Assembly: GCA_020631735.1 (NCBI GenBank)
Contig: CM036158.1
Location: 84,269,914-84,333,913 of the forward strand
Source of the DNA: Saccharum officinarum
Lineage: Eukaryota; Streptophyta; Magnoliopsida; Poales; Poaceae
Reading direction: 5' to 3'
DNA: 64,000 nucleotides
The notes beneath the pieces are model-generated. The model saw only the letters and a program-made list of their open reading frames with translations, did not search any database and was not told the DNA's origin. Both the position numbers and the translations under genes were made by a program. This document shows, in pieces, positions 13,507 to 24,782 of this stretch; position 1 is the first letter of the stretch, and each line of letters starts with the position of its first letter.

Positions 13507-15769
13507 TGTAAGGTCCTAGATGGCTAGAGGGGGGTGAATAGCCTATAAAAAAATTCTATAAGAACAACTAAGCAAACTTGTTAGAATAACAACCGGCGCA
13601 AAGCGAGTTTTGCTTAGCCTACGGTTGTGATGCAAGCCTCCTATCCACAAGTCTAGTAGATTATGATCTCTAATTCACACAAGTGCTATGTCACTAAACT
13701 TACACTAGTGAGCAAGCTAACAACTACTAGCAAAGGCTACCACTAGAGCTACACAAGATAAACTAGTAAAGTAAATGCGAGAGAGAGGATTGTGAATCTT
13801 ATACCGACGGTGGAGTGAAGATGTTGCCAATCATCAAGATGATATACAATCAATCAATATTGACAATAACACAATATGAAGACCAATCACCGGGAGACAA
13901 GTGACACAATATTTTTGTTCACCCGGTGTTCACTTGTGCACCGACAAGCTACGTCACCGGTTGTGTCGACCAACACTTAGATGGTTCCTCGGTGTGACCC
14001 TCAAGTCACTTGCCCCTCAAGGCACGCCCCGCAAGGCACCGCAAGACACCTCTCTCAAGTGAGGTAACTCAATGACACGCGCAATCCACTAGAGTTGCTT
14101 TTGGCGCTTCGCCGAGGAAAGCACAAGAACTTCTTACAATCAACCGGAGGTGGCCAAGAACAATCACCTTCTCTTGCCAACGCCTCCAACAATCTCCAAG
14201 CCGGCTAGGAGCGGTACTCTCCAAGAGTAACAAGAAATCCATCGGCTAAACCACCCACAAGTGCCACCAGATGCCCTCAAGCTATGCAATGCACTTTGGG
14301 ATCACTCAATCTCACTTTTGATTTGCAATCAAGCAAGAGAGATGAATGGGAGGAGAAGCTCTTGCTCAAAGGATGCACAAGTATGTTAGAAATCACGAGA
14401 GACCTCCCCAAGGGCCGGCCAACAAGTATTTATAAGCATCCCATCCGAATAGAGCCGTTATACCCCTTCACTGGGTCTTTTCGTGATGACCGGACGCGCC
14501 GGTCATAACTGACCGGACGCGCTCAACCGCGTCCGATCCTCCAACGGTCACTGCGCCAACGGTCAAACCCCATGACCGGACACGCTTCTCATAACGACCG
14601 GACACGCCGGTCCCGAGTGACCGGACGCGCTCCAGTCAACGACCGGACACGCCGATCGCACAGCACCGCGCGCCCGCGAAGTAACGACCGGACGCGCTCC
14701 AGTCAACGACCGGACGCGACAGTCCCCGCGTCCGGTTAGAGTCCAGTAAGCTCCCTCAACGATCGGACGCGTTCGATCACGTGTGACTGGACACGTCGCG
14801 CGTCCAATCACGTGTGACCGGACACGTCGCGCGTCCGATCGTCCTTGTGAACCGCAATTCCCTCTGGGCAACTGACCGGACGCGCCGGTCCCGCGAGCGA
14901 CCAGACGCGCCGGTTGCAAACCCTAGCACCCGCGCGCCTAACTGCTAACCGGACGCATCCGGTCATACCATGACCGCGTCCGGTGCAGCGTCTGGTCACC
15001 TCTGTGACCTCCATTCGCCTCTGTTTCTTTTCTGACTTCCGACATAGTGGAAAATAGGCATTTCAACTCCTCAAAAACGCCTGAATCCCGCGCTCGCAAG
15101 CTCGGCGGGAGGGAGAGAGAGACCCAAACCCTCTCTACCGCTTAAACTTCAACGCCTTCGCAAATGTGCCAATACCAACAAGTGATCACCACCTTGTGCA
15201 TGTGTGTTAGCATTTTCATAAACATTTTCAAAGGTTTTATAGTTAGGTCACTAGGCCCTACATGCAATGCACTTCATGAATTCACCTAGTGGCACCCGTG
15301 CGTCGAATAACCGATAAGACTTCCTCTCTTAATAGTTCGGCTATCGATCCTAAACCACTCACACCCTCTATGGTGTCTTGAGTGCAAAACAAAATGGCCC
15401 TATGGTTATACCTTTGCCTTGAGCCCATTTTGTTTTTCCAAAAGATATGATCCACTTCATATCATCACATGACGGTCTCGATCCATCGACCTTGACTTCA
15501 CTTGCTCTTCACCGTTGCATCGGTCCGTCGGTGCCAAGTCTTGCTCAAGCTTCACCATCACATGGTCCTTCGCTTCGAAGCCTCGACTTGCCCTTCACCT
15601 TCACAACCGATCCATCGAGCCAAGCATTATCTTGGTCTTCATCATCTTGGTCACATGAGTCAATGTCATGTCTCATATTCATTGACCACCTTTATCTAAA
15701 TCATCCACTTAGATATAAAAGTTAGTCATAGGTTTCATCAATTAGCCAAAACCAAACTAGGGACTTTCA
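13507..15769 (-). mobile_element. Solo LTR of a Sirevirus-type Copia element (2263 bp)
   Basis: On the minus strand it starts TGAAAGTCCCTAGTTTGG and ends GACCTTACA. GATGT flanks it on both sides (13502-13506 and 15770-15774), so it is a complete LTR with no internal region: a solo LTR. Those ends are familiar from grass Sirevirus-like elements. TATAAAAC (reverse complement near 15235-15241) may be the TATA box. The inner part (14470-15010) is a CpG-rich array of GACCGGACGCG-like motifs. This is the only complete copy; the other array units carry just its 3' half. ORFs read inside it are shadows. Confidence 0.88.
14470..15010. repeat. CpG-rich degenerate minisatellite inside the solo LTR
   Basis: Many copies of GACCGGACGCG / CGCGTCCGGTC occur in both orientations, some joined as near-palindromes such as GACCGGACGCGCCGGTC. 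Shorter versions lie at the ends of the truncated LTR copies (about 282-458, 2845-3022 and 11920-12095). Confidence 0.8.
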
Positions 15770-15863
15770 GATGTGCACTAAGCTTCATAACTTGACTCAA
15801 CACATGATGAATAATAAGAAACCTATTGAATCAAGCCTCTAAGGCCATGGTACCTACAAACAA

Positions 15864-17913
15864 TCATTCACTTTTTGATGGTACCCAACCTAGTTTGGGT
15901 CCTCTCAAGTTAGGAGCAACATACTTAGGCATTGCCTTAGAATGAATAGCAGGATGTTTTGCAATTGCAACCAATGAGGTACCATTGCCATCCTTCCTAA
16001 GTATAATATTTGCATCAATTAAAATAGGTTTAAGAGTGTTACCTAGGGGACATGAGTGTGCCATGTGTCCCTTTTCCTGGCATGAGTAGCAAACTCTCTT
16101 TGATTGAGCCTTTTCTTCCTTGCTCATATGGTGCTTCTCATTGCCTTGCCTCTCATGAGTTGCTTGGACCTTCTTCTCAAGCTTGGTAGGACATCCAGAG
16201 GCAAAGTGTCCCATGTCTACACACTTGAAGCACTTGATGCGAGCCAAATCTCTCTTCTTGTCTTGATTCTTGCTCACCATCTTGGCATCTTGATCTTGCA
16301 TTGGATGTCATGCTCTTTCACCCCTTCTTGTTTTCTTCTTCTTCATCATCAAGTCACCACCATCGTCATGGTTGATCTTGATTTGCTCTTGGGGTGTCTT
16401 CTCTTGCTCAACTTGTGGCTTTGGTTAAGGCTTAATATGTTGCTTCACCAATTACTTGGTTGGGCACATAGAGGTGAGGTGACCCCATGTGTGGCACTTG
16501 AAGCACTTGACATGCTTTAGCTGCTCTTCTTCTTTCTTCAACTTGAGCTTCTCTTCATTGGGGCAACCATTTGCAAGATGTCCCACTTCATGGCATTTGA
16601 AGCACATGAAATGAGATAGCCTCTTTTGTTCTTGCTTCTTCATCTTTCTTTCTCTTTTTCTTTCCCCCTTGTTCATGCTCTTGTTGAATCCAATGCCACT
16701 CATATCACCACAGCTTCTTTTGTTGCACAACATGTGCTCGAAGATGATTTTGGTATTGTGGCACCTCTCTAACTTGTTTAAATTCTTCACTTCATTATTG
16801 AGCTCTTTGTTCTCCTTCAAAAGGTTAGTCTCACAAGACATAGAAGTAGAACAAGCATCTATATATGAAGAACATGGCATAGCTAATAATTCATCACAAG
16901 AGGTGGATACATGTTTTTTCCCTACATCACAAGAGTTAGTCACATGTTATGATTGATCACTTGACTCATGTGATGAGCTCTTATTATTTTTAAGTTTCTT
17001 TAAAGACACTTTAATGAGAGAAGCATGTTGTTCTATTAATTCTTCATGAGATACACAAAGTTTCTCATGAGTCAATTTTAGCTCATCATGTGAAGCTCTA
17101 AGAACATCAAGTAAGTGCTTATATTCTTCACATGATTTCTTTAGAACTAAGTTTTCTTTTTCCAAACTTAATGTTTTAGCTTTCTCATTTTCTAAAGACA
17201 TGGTCATGCTAGCAAGTCTACTAACAAGCTCATCATATGAATCAATATGATCAACCACATTATCATTTTGTACCTTTGTGTCACCTTATGACATGAACCA
17301 ATGTGATGATGACGGAGAGCTTGTAGTAGCATCATAATTATAGCCCAAGCATGAACCATCATCATCATCATCACCAAGTGTGCTTGAGGTAGGATCATCG
17401 TTTGCATTACTTGGGGCATCACCATCCATCTTGTCAAGTGAACTTGTGGTAGATCGATCATCATCATCATCATCATCACTTGACCATGAGGTGGAGCAAT
17501 CTTCCATAATCACCAAATTGTGGTCATGCTCGTCACACTCATGCGTCTCCTCCTTGGGATCATACTACTTCTTGAACTTTCCATCATCACTTGTGGAGAA
17601 GTCACCGACGAAGGTTTAGAGTGACATCCACATATCATGAGCACTCTCCAAGTCCCACACATGTCTAAAAATACCTTCATGCAAAGCACACGTTATATTG
17701 AGCACGTGTATCAAGTTGTAAGCAATCCTTTTGAGCTTGGATGAGATTTCTCTTATCCAAATCATCATGAGAAAAGCCAGCAACAATGATCCACCACTCC
17801 TTTGGACCCATTACACAAAAATGATCAAGCATATGGTGTTTCCACCGTGCAAAGTGTTTGCCATAAAAAATGTGTGTGTCACAAACAATATCTAGCCCGA
17901 AGTTTGCCATCAT
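15864..17913 (-). pseudogene. Decayed Copia (Sirevirus-like) gag with four zinc knuckles
   Basis: The gene reads right to left from an ATG near 17913. Its N-terminal part (17677-17913) holds a tryptophan-rich gag segment (RWKHHMLDHF, KEWWIIVAGF). Next is an acidic Ser/Asp-rich linker with runs of Asp (17286-17516), then a long coiled coil of Leu/Glu/Lys repeats (16947-17258). Four CCHC knuckles follow: CFKCHEVGHLANGC and CFKCHTWGHLTSMC (near 16460-16610), CFKCVDMGHFASGC and CYSCQEKGHMAHSC (near 16030-16230). The C-terminus reads YVAPNLRGPKLGWVPS before the stop. At least four in-frame stops or frame changes break it. No protease, integrase or RT of this element is visible. Four knuckles and the coiled coil suggest a gag-only, non-autonomous relative, but pol could lie left of the window. 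Confidence 0.8.
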
Positions 17914-17947
17914 CTCGGGTCGGTGAAGACCACAAATGAGAGACCTA

Positions 17948-17959
17948 GCTCTGATACCA
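17948..17959 (-). promoter_or_regulatory. Primer-binding site (initiator tRNA-Met type)
   Basis: The reverse complement is TGGTATCAGAGC, the standard plant Copia primer site complementary to the 3' end of initiator tRNA-Met. It lies two bases inside the LTR end at 17962 and just upstream (minus strand) of the gag-like gene, which fixes that element's orientation. Confidence 0.92.
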
Positions 17960-17961
17960 CA

Positions 17962-18405
17962 TGTAGGGTCAAGATGGCAGACTAGAGAAGGGTGAATAGT
18001 CCTTTCTAAAATTAATTATGATGGCTAACCAAAACAAATGTAGAATTAAAACTATCAGTCTATCCAAGACTACACCCCTCTATGTAAGTTCTCAAGCACC
18101 TTAAAAGGATCTAAATTAGGCAACAAAGGTGTCGGGCTAGCTAGAGCTTACCTAATCAATTCTAGTAGCAAGGTCACACAAACCTATGCAACTAGTACTT
18201 TAGCCAACCGGGGAGCTCCTACTCAAACTAGCAAACAAAAGCACAAAGCTCCTAAGCTCACTAGCAATGCTCACTAACAAGACTACTCAAGCAAAATTAC
18301 AGAGCGCAAGTTACTTAGTGTCTACACCAAAATTTGGAGAGAGGAACGCAGGAACTCTAAGTTTCCAAGATTGCATTATCAAGGGATCGGTTAGGTAGGA
18401 ATTAG
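17962..18405 (-). repeat. Fragment of the 5' LTR of the gag-only Copia element
   Basis: It starts TGTAGGGTCAAGATGGC next to the primer site and continues with sequence of LTR character. It is related to, but clearly diverged from, the solo LTR at 13507, so the two belong to different subfamilies. It is cut at 18405 by insertion of Gypsy element B. Confidence 0.75.
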
Positions 18406-19133
18406 TGACAGCTGATTTAGATATGGTATCAGAATCGGCTATTTTTGTGGATGACGTCAGCAGATTACGTGGCATCAGAGAAAAGCGTGTCGGACTCTAC
18501 AAGAAGATAAAGATTAGGGTCCAAGTTATCATCAAAATTGGAAGTTTTCTTTTATTCCAAGAATTGAAATAAGTCATATTCGAGTAGGATTTATGTCTAG
18601 GCTTTGGGTATAAATATTAGACCCTCGCTATTGTACAAGGACACGAACACATAATCAATACAATCTTTTTGGCTTTCACCATCGCATTTGGAGTAGGAGT
18701 ATTGTAGATCTTAGTGAGTTCTTCAGTGAATTAGGCTACATCGGTTGATCGACCTCTAGCTTGTTAGTAAGTACGGTCATGATTTATGTTACATTGTAAG
18801 GCTACATCAGCCGATTGATCTCTTGCAACTATAATATAAATTAGTTATCGATTGTATCTTAAAGTCGCAAGGCTGCATCAGCTGATTGATCTCTTGTGAG
18901 TTATTGATATTAATTACATTTATGGATCTTATATTAAATAATCCATTATTTAATACAATATCATCAGTTATCTGATTAATTGAGATTAGTAAGATTTCCT
19001 TGTATTCTTTTTTGTTAATCTTCCTAGTTGTCGATTTTATTGCAACCAATGTTCTATTATTAGCAATAAAATCATTTACCTAGTTAAGATTGGAATAGAT
19101 CTATCGGTGTCTAGAGGACCGGGTGTCTAAACA
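18406..19133 (+). repeat. 5' LTR of Tat-like Gypsy element B (728 bp)
   Basis: It starts TGACAGCTGATTTAG and ends GTGTCTAAACA. GGTATAAATATT near 18607 is a good TATA box. Its continuation, the primer-site-like TGGTATCA at 20194, lies beyond insertion X. The matching 3' LTR is not in the window. Confidence 0.75.
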
Positions 19134-20184
19134 GAGCGACTAGTGAATTTGTATCTGTGCATCTAGGCCTTGATGGTGTGCAAAGCGGATACAAGGATGT
19201 ATACTGGTCCGAGCATGAACGGCCCTACATCCAGTGGGTTTCGCTGCGGTTCATGTTGTCTTGCATCGGGGTGCTCATAGTAGGGGTTACAAGCTTTCAA
19301 GAGAGGGAGCAGATCCTAGGTCTCTTGTGAGTGGTGGTGGTGATGTGTTTTTGATTGAGGTAGGTTCTAGCTGTTGTTGCCAGATAGTTTGATCTCTCGA
19401 TCGCTCGATCACTCGATTCCCTCTAGATGTGGCCCCTGCCTCCCCTTTTATAGCTTCTAAGGGGAGGGCTCAGGTTACATTCATGGTAAAGGGGTAAAAA
19501 TGAAAGAGAAAGGCAAAAAAAGGTGGCCTCAGGCATGGCCGTCCTCCTCCTTATCCGGTGGGAGCAGTTCCCCTATAGCGTGGAGACATGTGGGGCGTTG
19601 ATCTTTTGGCCTCTCCATCCACTGGTGCGATGTGTTGTGGCCATGCTTTGACCTGTACGCCTCTGTGCTATGAAGGTGGGTGGCGCGTGCGCCTAGATTT
19701 TTGCAGTGAGGGGGTTAGGTGGCATAGTTGCCGTCACCCCCGTTGTTGTTGAAGTATGGATGTTGTCATGGTAGAATGATTTGAGTCATATCGAGTCAGG
19801 GCATGGTTCTCGTGCTCCTATTGACTGTGCACGATCACGTCCATCATGTCAATGGGAGCGAGTACCGTAGTTGGGGGCCCTCGTGGCACCACGTCTTGCT
19901 TAAGGGTCCCACGTGCTCCTCGGGCGAGGTGGAAACACACCACAGGGGGTCGGGCGCTTTTGATGATGTCACAGGGGCTCGGGCAAGGCGGAGAGATGTC
20001 GCCCGAGATGCCTATCGTGTCCGAGGCCTCTCGCAAGTCTCAGACAAAATAGAGTTTTTCGTTCGCGCCTTAAGCGGCTGACATGCTATTAGTGCTTTTT
20101 TTGGGGCCCCTACGATGGGGTATCAACAAATGTGTAGAGTGCCATGTTTTACCCCCTGTTGGGTACCCTGGGTATTTTGATACC
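19134..20184 (-). mobile_element. LTR-like insertion X at the LTR/primer-site border of B
   Basis: About 1.05 kb that interrupts element B between its LTR end and its primer site. It reads as an LTR on the minus strand: the right edge gives TGTTAGGTATCAAAATACCC, and TATAAAAGGGGA (reverse complement of 19444-19455) is a strong TATA box. The left edge (GAGCGACTAGTG) does not give a canonical LTR end. The flanking repeats (AAACA at left, TAACA at right) match only partly, so the borders are approximate. It is probably a solo or truncated LTR of a Gypsy family. No coding sequence is seen. Confidence 0.6.
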
Positions 20185-20189
20185 TAACA

Positions 20190-21180
20190 ATATTGGTATC
20201 ATATCATAGTAATTAATCATCATATTATGATCAAGCCCTAAATATTATGATTAATCTCGCTAGATCGGTTGTTTTATACCAATATTAAACTTCACATGGA
20301 ATGCATTCAGAAGCATGATTTGTTCATGGAAAAATTCAATAATCAATGAGCTTTGATCTATCGATCCGCTCGAACCTCACTGATAAAACTTTGGATTGAA
20401 TCTTGCTAATTAACAAACTCAACCATGGGCAAGTCATGCGTTCCATTTGTTTTCCATGTTTGAAATCGGCTGTCATAGCCGATTGCACACGCTCTCACAT
20501 TCATAGTTTGTAACATGAAGCAGTTACATATAAGTAAACTCATAAATCGTTTATCTCAAAGTTTGTTATAATTATCATAGCTGCATTGACCCACTCGAAC
20601 CTCACTGTTGATTGTAATGGATTAGATTTGATTTGTTTGCTAGTTTATTTATGCTTAATAATCGACTGATACACACTATGACCTTATTTATTCTAAATTC
20701 GGCTAGTTAATTGAGAAACTAAAATATCTAAAAGTAAAATATCAGATCTTTTGTATTTGGGTATATTATACTTATTCTTCCCTTGGTCATATTGCTGTCA
20801 TAAATGCACCGCGATCTAAAACACTGGTCATCATGTCTTATATTTATACTTAGTCAATTTCTTTCATCTCAAAGAGCTTTCTTTCATATGCCTTTCGGTT
20901 ATCGACTATTTAGTCAATGACCTCACGCATTGGCTTTCAAAGCCGTATATCTGGAATTGTCTGGAGTAACACCGATATGTTCCACCTTGTGTTACTAATA
21001 AGATTTCTCTCCCTTGTCAATTGCAAGTTAAATTGACTGGCACGTTTTTGGGTTTTCTTTCAGATCCAACCGGTCTAGCATTGAAGCTAGTGGATCTCAG
21101 GACTTGCTCCAGTCAGATCCTTCTGACTTACTACATGTGAGGCACTTGGTCATGTTTTTGTGTCGACACGCTTTTTTGTC
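20190..21180 (+). other. Primer site and non-coding leader of element B
   Basis: It starts with TATTGGTATCA, a partly preserved initiator tRNA-Met primer site, and continues as AT-rich leader with no open frame up to the gag start at 21181. A leader of about 1 kb fits Tat-lineage Gypsy elements. Confidence 0.65.
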
Positions 21181-21852
21181 ATGCCTAGTGGGACCACAAT
21201 CGTCATGGTGGCTCACAACAACAAAGACATTCTTTTGGTGCCTTATGAAGACTTGCCTGATGAGGATAAAGATATCACTAGTAAGGCTATAGAGGAGTTT
21301 TAGAACAAGTGTTTGTTGTGATATGCCAAAACACGTGACAATAAAGTTATTCAAAAATATCTACAATCGAGAGTTTTGATGCATGGACAGTCAGATACAG
21401 ACAAAGCTGATGATAGGTGTTTCTTTGTAGACGCTGTCAACAAATCTGTTCATAATCCAATGCTGAATTATAATACAGCCTTCTTAAATATATTTCACAA
21501 CACTATGAAGGAGGTGTTTTATGGATTTCCACTTGATCAGGTTGGACCAGCTTATTACAATATTCCACATCCGTCAACTCAAGGGGTCAACCAAGCCAGT
21601 ACTAGCCAACAAGGAGTAGCACAAACTAAAGATGATGATATCCAGGCTATACAGAATTCATTTGAGCAAGTTCAGGATGCTACTACTAATCAAATGCAAT
21701 ATAATCCTGGATCATCAGTGCAACATGTGCAACAGCCGACAGGGCAAGTTCAGAACCAGATTGTTAATTTTGGCATGTCAGGCTAAGTACCGCCATTGGC
21801 TCAAAAAATAGCACTATTAGTTCAAAGGATTCATAGAGATGTTGATCCTAAT
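21181..21852 (+). pseudogene. gag N-terminal part of Gypsy element B
   Basis: The frame opens at an ATG at 21181 (MPSGTTIVMVAHNNKDILL) and contains two stops near 21301-21320. It then runs open from 21376 through NPMLNYNTAFLNIFHNTMKE to 21786, passes one further stop at 21784-21786, and continues to 21852, where element H begins. The sequence resembles the gag N-terminus of grass Tat-like Gypsy elements. The same frame resumes at 59746 on the opposite strand (see findings), so this gag was split by H and the two halves are now in opposite orientation. The stops show it is a dead copy. Confidence 0.8.
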
Positions 21853-24594
21853 TGTAACACCCTAAAATTTTGGAATATTTAAAAATAGGTAAATATGGTT
21901 TTTATGTATTTTGTGAGCATACAAACTTAGAATAATAATAATTTTTATTAACTTAAAATCAAATATAAGGGTAGAAACATGTTTGTGCACTCATGTTGTT
22001 GCATTTGAATTTTTATATTGAGTGGTTGGTTTTCAAATTCAAAAGAGGATTCCAAATCTTTTTGAAAATGGCTTTGGAAAATTGGAAAAAGAAAAAGAGA
22101 AAGAAATCCTATTCTATTTGGCTTTTTGGCCCAACTCAGCTCGCGCCTGCTTCTTCCGCACGCGGCCCGCCTGCCCTCTCCCACGCGTGGCCCATCTCCC
22201 CTCCCTCTGCTTTTCGCTCTAGGCCGAGCTACCGCTAGCCCAGCAAGCCGCTTGGCCCGCAAGCGCACCGCGCCTTCCCTTTTCCCTCTCTCTCGCTGAC
22301 GCCGCGGGCCCACGTGTCAGGGTTTCCTTCTTCCTCCCCACGCCGGCCGGATTCCTTCCTTGTTCACCATCGATCGAATCTGCCTCCCATGTCCCTTCCT
22401 TCCTTGTTTAGAGCACTATAGGGCTATAAAAGCCAGATGCCGCACCCCTCCGCTCCATATTGCACCGAAGCGGAGGACCGACATCGTCCCGAGGAGGCCA
22501 CGCTCGAGCCGTAGCCCTAGCCGCTGCCTCTCCGAGCCGCGCGACTTCCTTGTCTCATCCTCGGCTTCGATTTGACCTTGGGTAAGTTTGCGTTGATGTT
22601 CTCTACCATCTGGTGTCCTTCTTTCGTGAGCTCATGCCTTGTAGAGCGAGATAGCCATCTCCGGCAATGGCGCCGCCGCGGAACTCGCCGTCGGGTCGCT
22701 GTTTCGGTCAGAGCGCTGCCCAGCTTTCCTCGATTCAATCTGAGCCGTCCATTTTGAATCTAACGGCCCAGACTTAAAGATACCAGTTCGGCCGGCGATT
22801 TTGCTAAAGAGTCCCTGTACTTTTTATATATAGAACCCATAGTCCATTACGTAAAACCTGAATTCATTTTCTTCTTTTGAAGGCGTATTTGATCGCGGTC
22901 ATTCAGAAATACGTTTTCACTTATTTATAGTTTTGCCATTATGTTATTTCATGCATAGAATCTTCGTTTTAACTCCGATTTGACCCGTTCAAATTGCGTT
23001 AGGTTCATATTTGCGAGCTCTACATGTTAGTAGTACTGTACAGTAGGTTTGTGATATTTTATTTTTGAGTTTGAATTAAAGTAATTATTTTTCTATAGGA
23101 AATCTTCGTAAATTCATAACTTCGTCGTTTTAGCTCCGTTTTTCGTGATCTTCGCGTCTGTGTGATCCTAGCGCGTTGTAGATTCATTTTAAAGACTTTT
23201 TATCTTATTTTATTATTGTTGGTGTACTGTTCTAATTATAGTCTTGTTTGTTTATACATGATTGTTTCTGGATGAATGTTGTTGCTATTGTTGATCGAGT
23301 ATAGACGGTGAGCAATTCGTTGGGGATCAGGAGTTTTTCTACGAGCAAAATCATCAGGACCAGTTTGAGCAAGGCAAGTATAGCATGAGATTGTCCTTGT
23401 TGTCCTATTCATAATAAGCAAATAATATCATTATGCATATATTTCCTTGTTAAGGATGACTTAGTGTTGATCTTATTCCTTGATACCTATTATATTGCAT
23501 TAAGTAGTATTGCTAGTGCTTAACATGAACTATGATCATGTAATTTGACTAATGGAATATGCAATAAACATTAAAAGATGACTTTTTATTACTGTTTAAA
23601 GGGAACTAGAGCATGGGGTTATTTTTGGTGCTCTCGTTACTCTCCTTAAGGACTTATCTGTAAGCGAACATTCGAGATTTACAGTACAACTGTGAGGGCT
23701 ATATGGATCTGGCTTTAGTCATATAGAAGGATCTTTTCTAGCTTGTTAGTGGTAACCTTTCTGGCGTAAGAATGGCTTGACGAATTGGATATAGTGCGGC
23801 CTTTGTCCTCATGTGTATAGGCTGCACGTCATTGTGCCATTTGGAAGGGGGGCTCTACATCTATTTGCCGAGTGAATCTAATGGCCCTAACTTGTTAGAC
23901 GAACCTTTGAAAGACTTCATAGTGTTCCCCTGCTTGCTCACCTTGGAAGTATTTTGGGAGTAATTAACCCGGGCATATGGGCGACACGACTCACAGTGAA
24001 AGTGTATAACCTCTGCAGAGTGTAAAACTGTTATAATAGCCATGCTCATGGTCACGAGTGGCCTTGGACCCTTATGGAATAGTTGATCATTAATAATGAA
24101 TATGTTTTTGCTATTCGTTAATCATTTCACATGGATCATATGTTTATTGTTTACATTGAGACATTTTGATGCTATTGATATGCTAAAATTATGCTAAATA
24201 AAAGCTACACGCTGTTAAACCAATGTCATGCCTTTGAGCCTCATGAACCCCATGTTACACTTGTTGAGTATGAGATGTACTTACGCTTGTTTATTTTTCT
24301 TACTTGGATAAAAATCCCGGATGGGTAACAGATGGTGCAAATAGTGACTACTACTCCTACTTCCCTAAAGATTACTAGACTTGCAGTCAACCAGTCAATG
24401 TGCCTGTGATTGGAGCTACCACGAGAGATTTATATTTTACTTCCGCTATATTTGTGTAAAGACTATATGTTAATAATTATGATGTAATAACATTGGTGAT
24501 GATACTTCCTTTATAATTTGTTAACTTATGTGTGATTGATCTCTGGGCACACATAAGAGTATGCATTCCATTTGGTCTTTAAATGGGTGTGACA
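21853..24594 (+). repeat. 5' LTR of Gypsy element H (2742 bp)
   Basis: It runs from TGTAACACCCTAAAATTTTG to GGGTGTGACA and is preceded by CTAAT (21848-21852), half of the target duplication. GGGCTATAAAAGCC near 22421 is the likely TATA box. Positions 22560-23000 match the reverse complement of the LTR at 59747-61733 with few differences, including the same GCCGCGGAACTCGCCGTCG block, so those two are the probable LTR pair of one insertion. ORFs inside are shadows. Confidence 0.93.
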
Positions 24595-24597
24595 AAA

Positions 24598-24609
24598 TGG
24601 TATCGGAGC
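24598..24609 (+). promoter_or_regulatory. Primer-binding site of element H
   Basis: TGGTATCGGAGC, three bases after the LTR end. It differs from the initiator tRNA-Met complement by one base. Confidence 0.88.
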
Positions 24610-24782
24610 TTTTGTTGACTATAGGACACAAGCTTAGCTAGAAATGGTCGATTTAGTATCTTCTTTTTCACTATTTTTATGCTTATTATCTTGCTCTTGT
24701 TAATTGATAATTTTTTATGCTTCTTATGTCTCATTCTATTACGAATTTTGCCTCTATTCTAACTACATCTAAAACTCTGTAG

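Larger units (their letters stand above)
1..14660. repeat. Tandem array of a 2.56-kb unit (partial + three units)
   Basis: The same 2.56-kb sequence recurs head to tail. The unit junction (GCCGATCGCA followed by ATACTACAAC) falls at 458/459, 3022/3023 and 12095/12096. Units are 459-3022, 3023-12095 (2.56 kb after removing element A) and 12096-14660; positions 1-458 are the end of a further unit. Each unit holds about 1.41 kb of a Sirevirus-like internal region followed by about 1.15 kb of the solo LTR seen complete at 13507-15769. Only scattered single-base and short indel differences are visible between units, so the amplification looks recent. Because the junction is identical each time, one rearrangement followed by unequal exchange is the simplest origin. 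I see no credible protein in the unit; its short ORFs are broken by indels in sister units. Confidence 0.93.

Noticed and set aside
1..14660. The array as ordinary LTR-internal-LTR tandem elements sharing LTRs
   Set aside because: The units contain only half an LTR, the junction lies inside the LTR, and neither primer site nor polypurine tract borders it; the complete LTR with GATGT on both sides shows a solo LTR was duplicated together with its flank.
14563..15014. Arg/Thr-rich minus-strand ORFs in the solo LTR
   Set aside because: Generated by the GACCGGACGCG motif array.
13507..18405. One element with 13507-15769 and 17962-18405 as its two LTRs
   Set aside because: The two LTRs differ too much and the left one has its own GATGT duplication on both sides.
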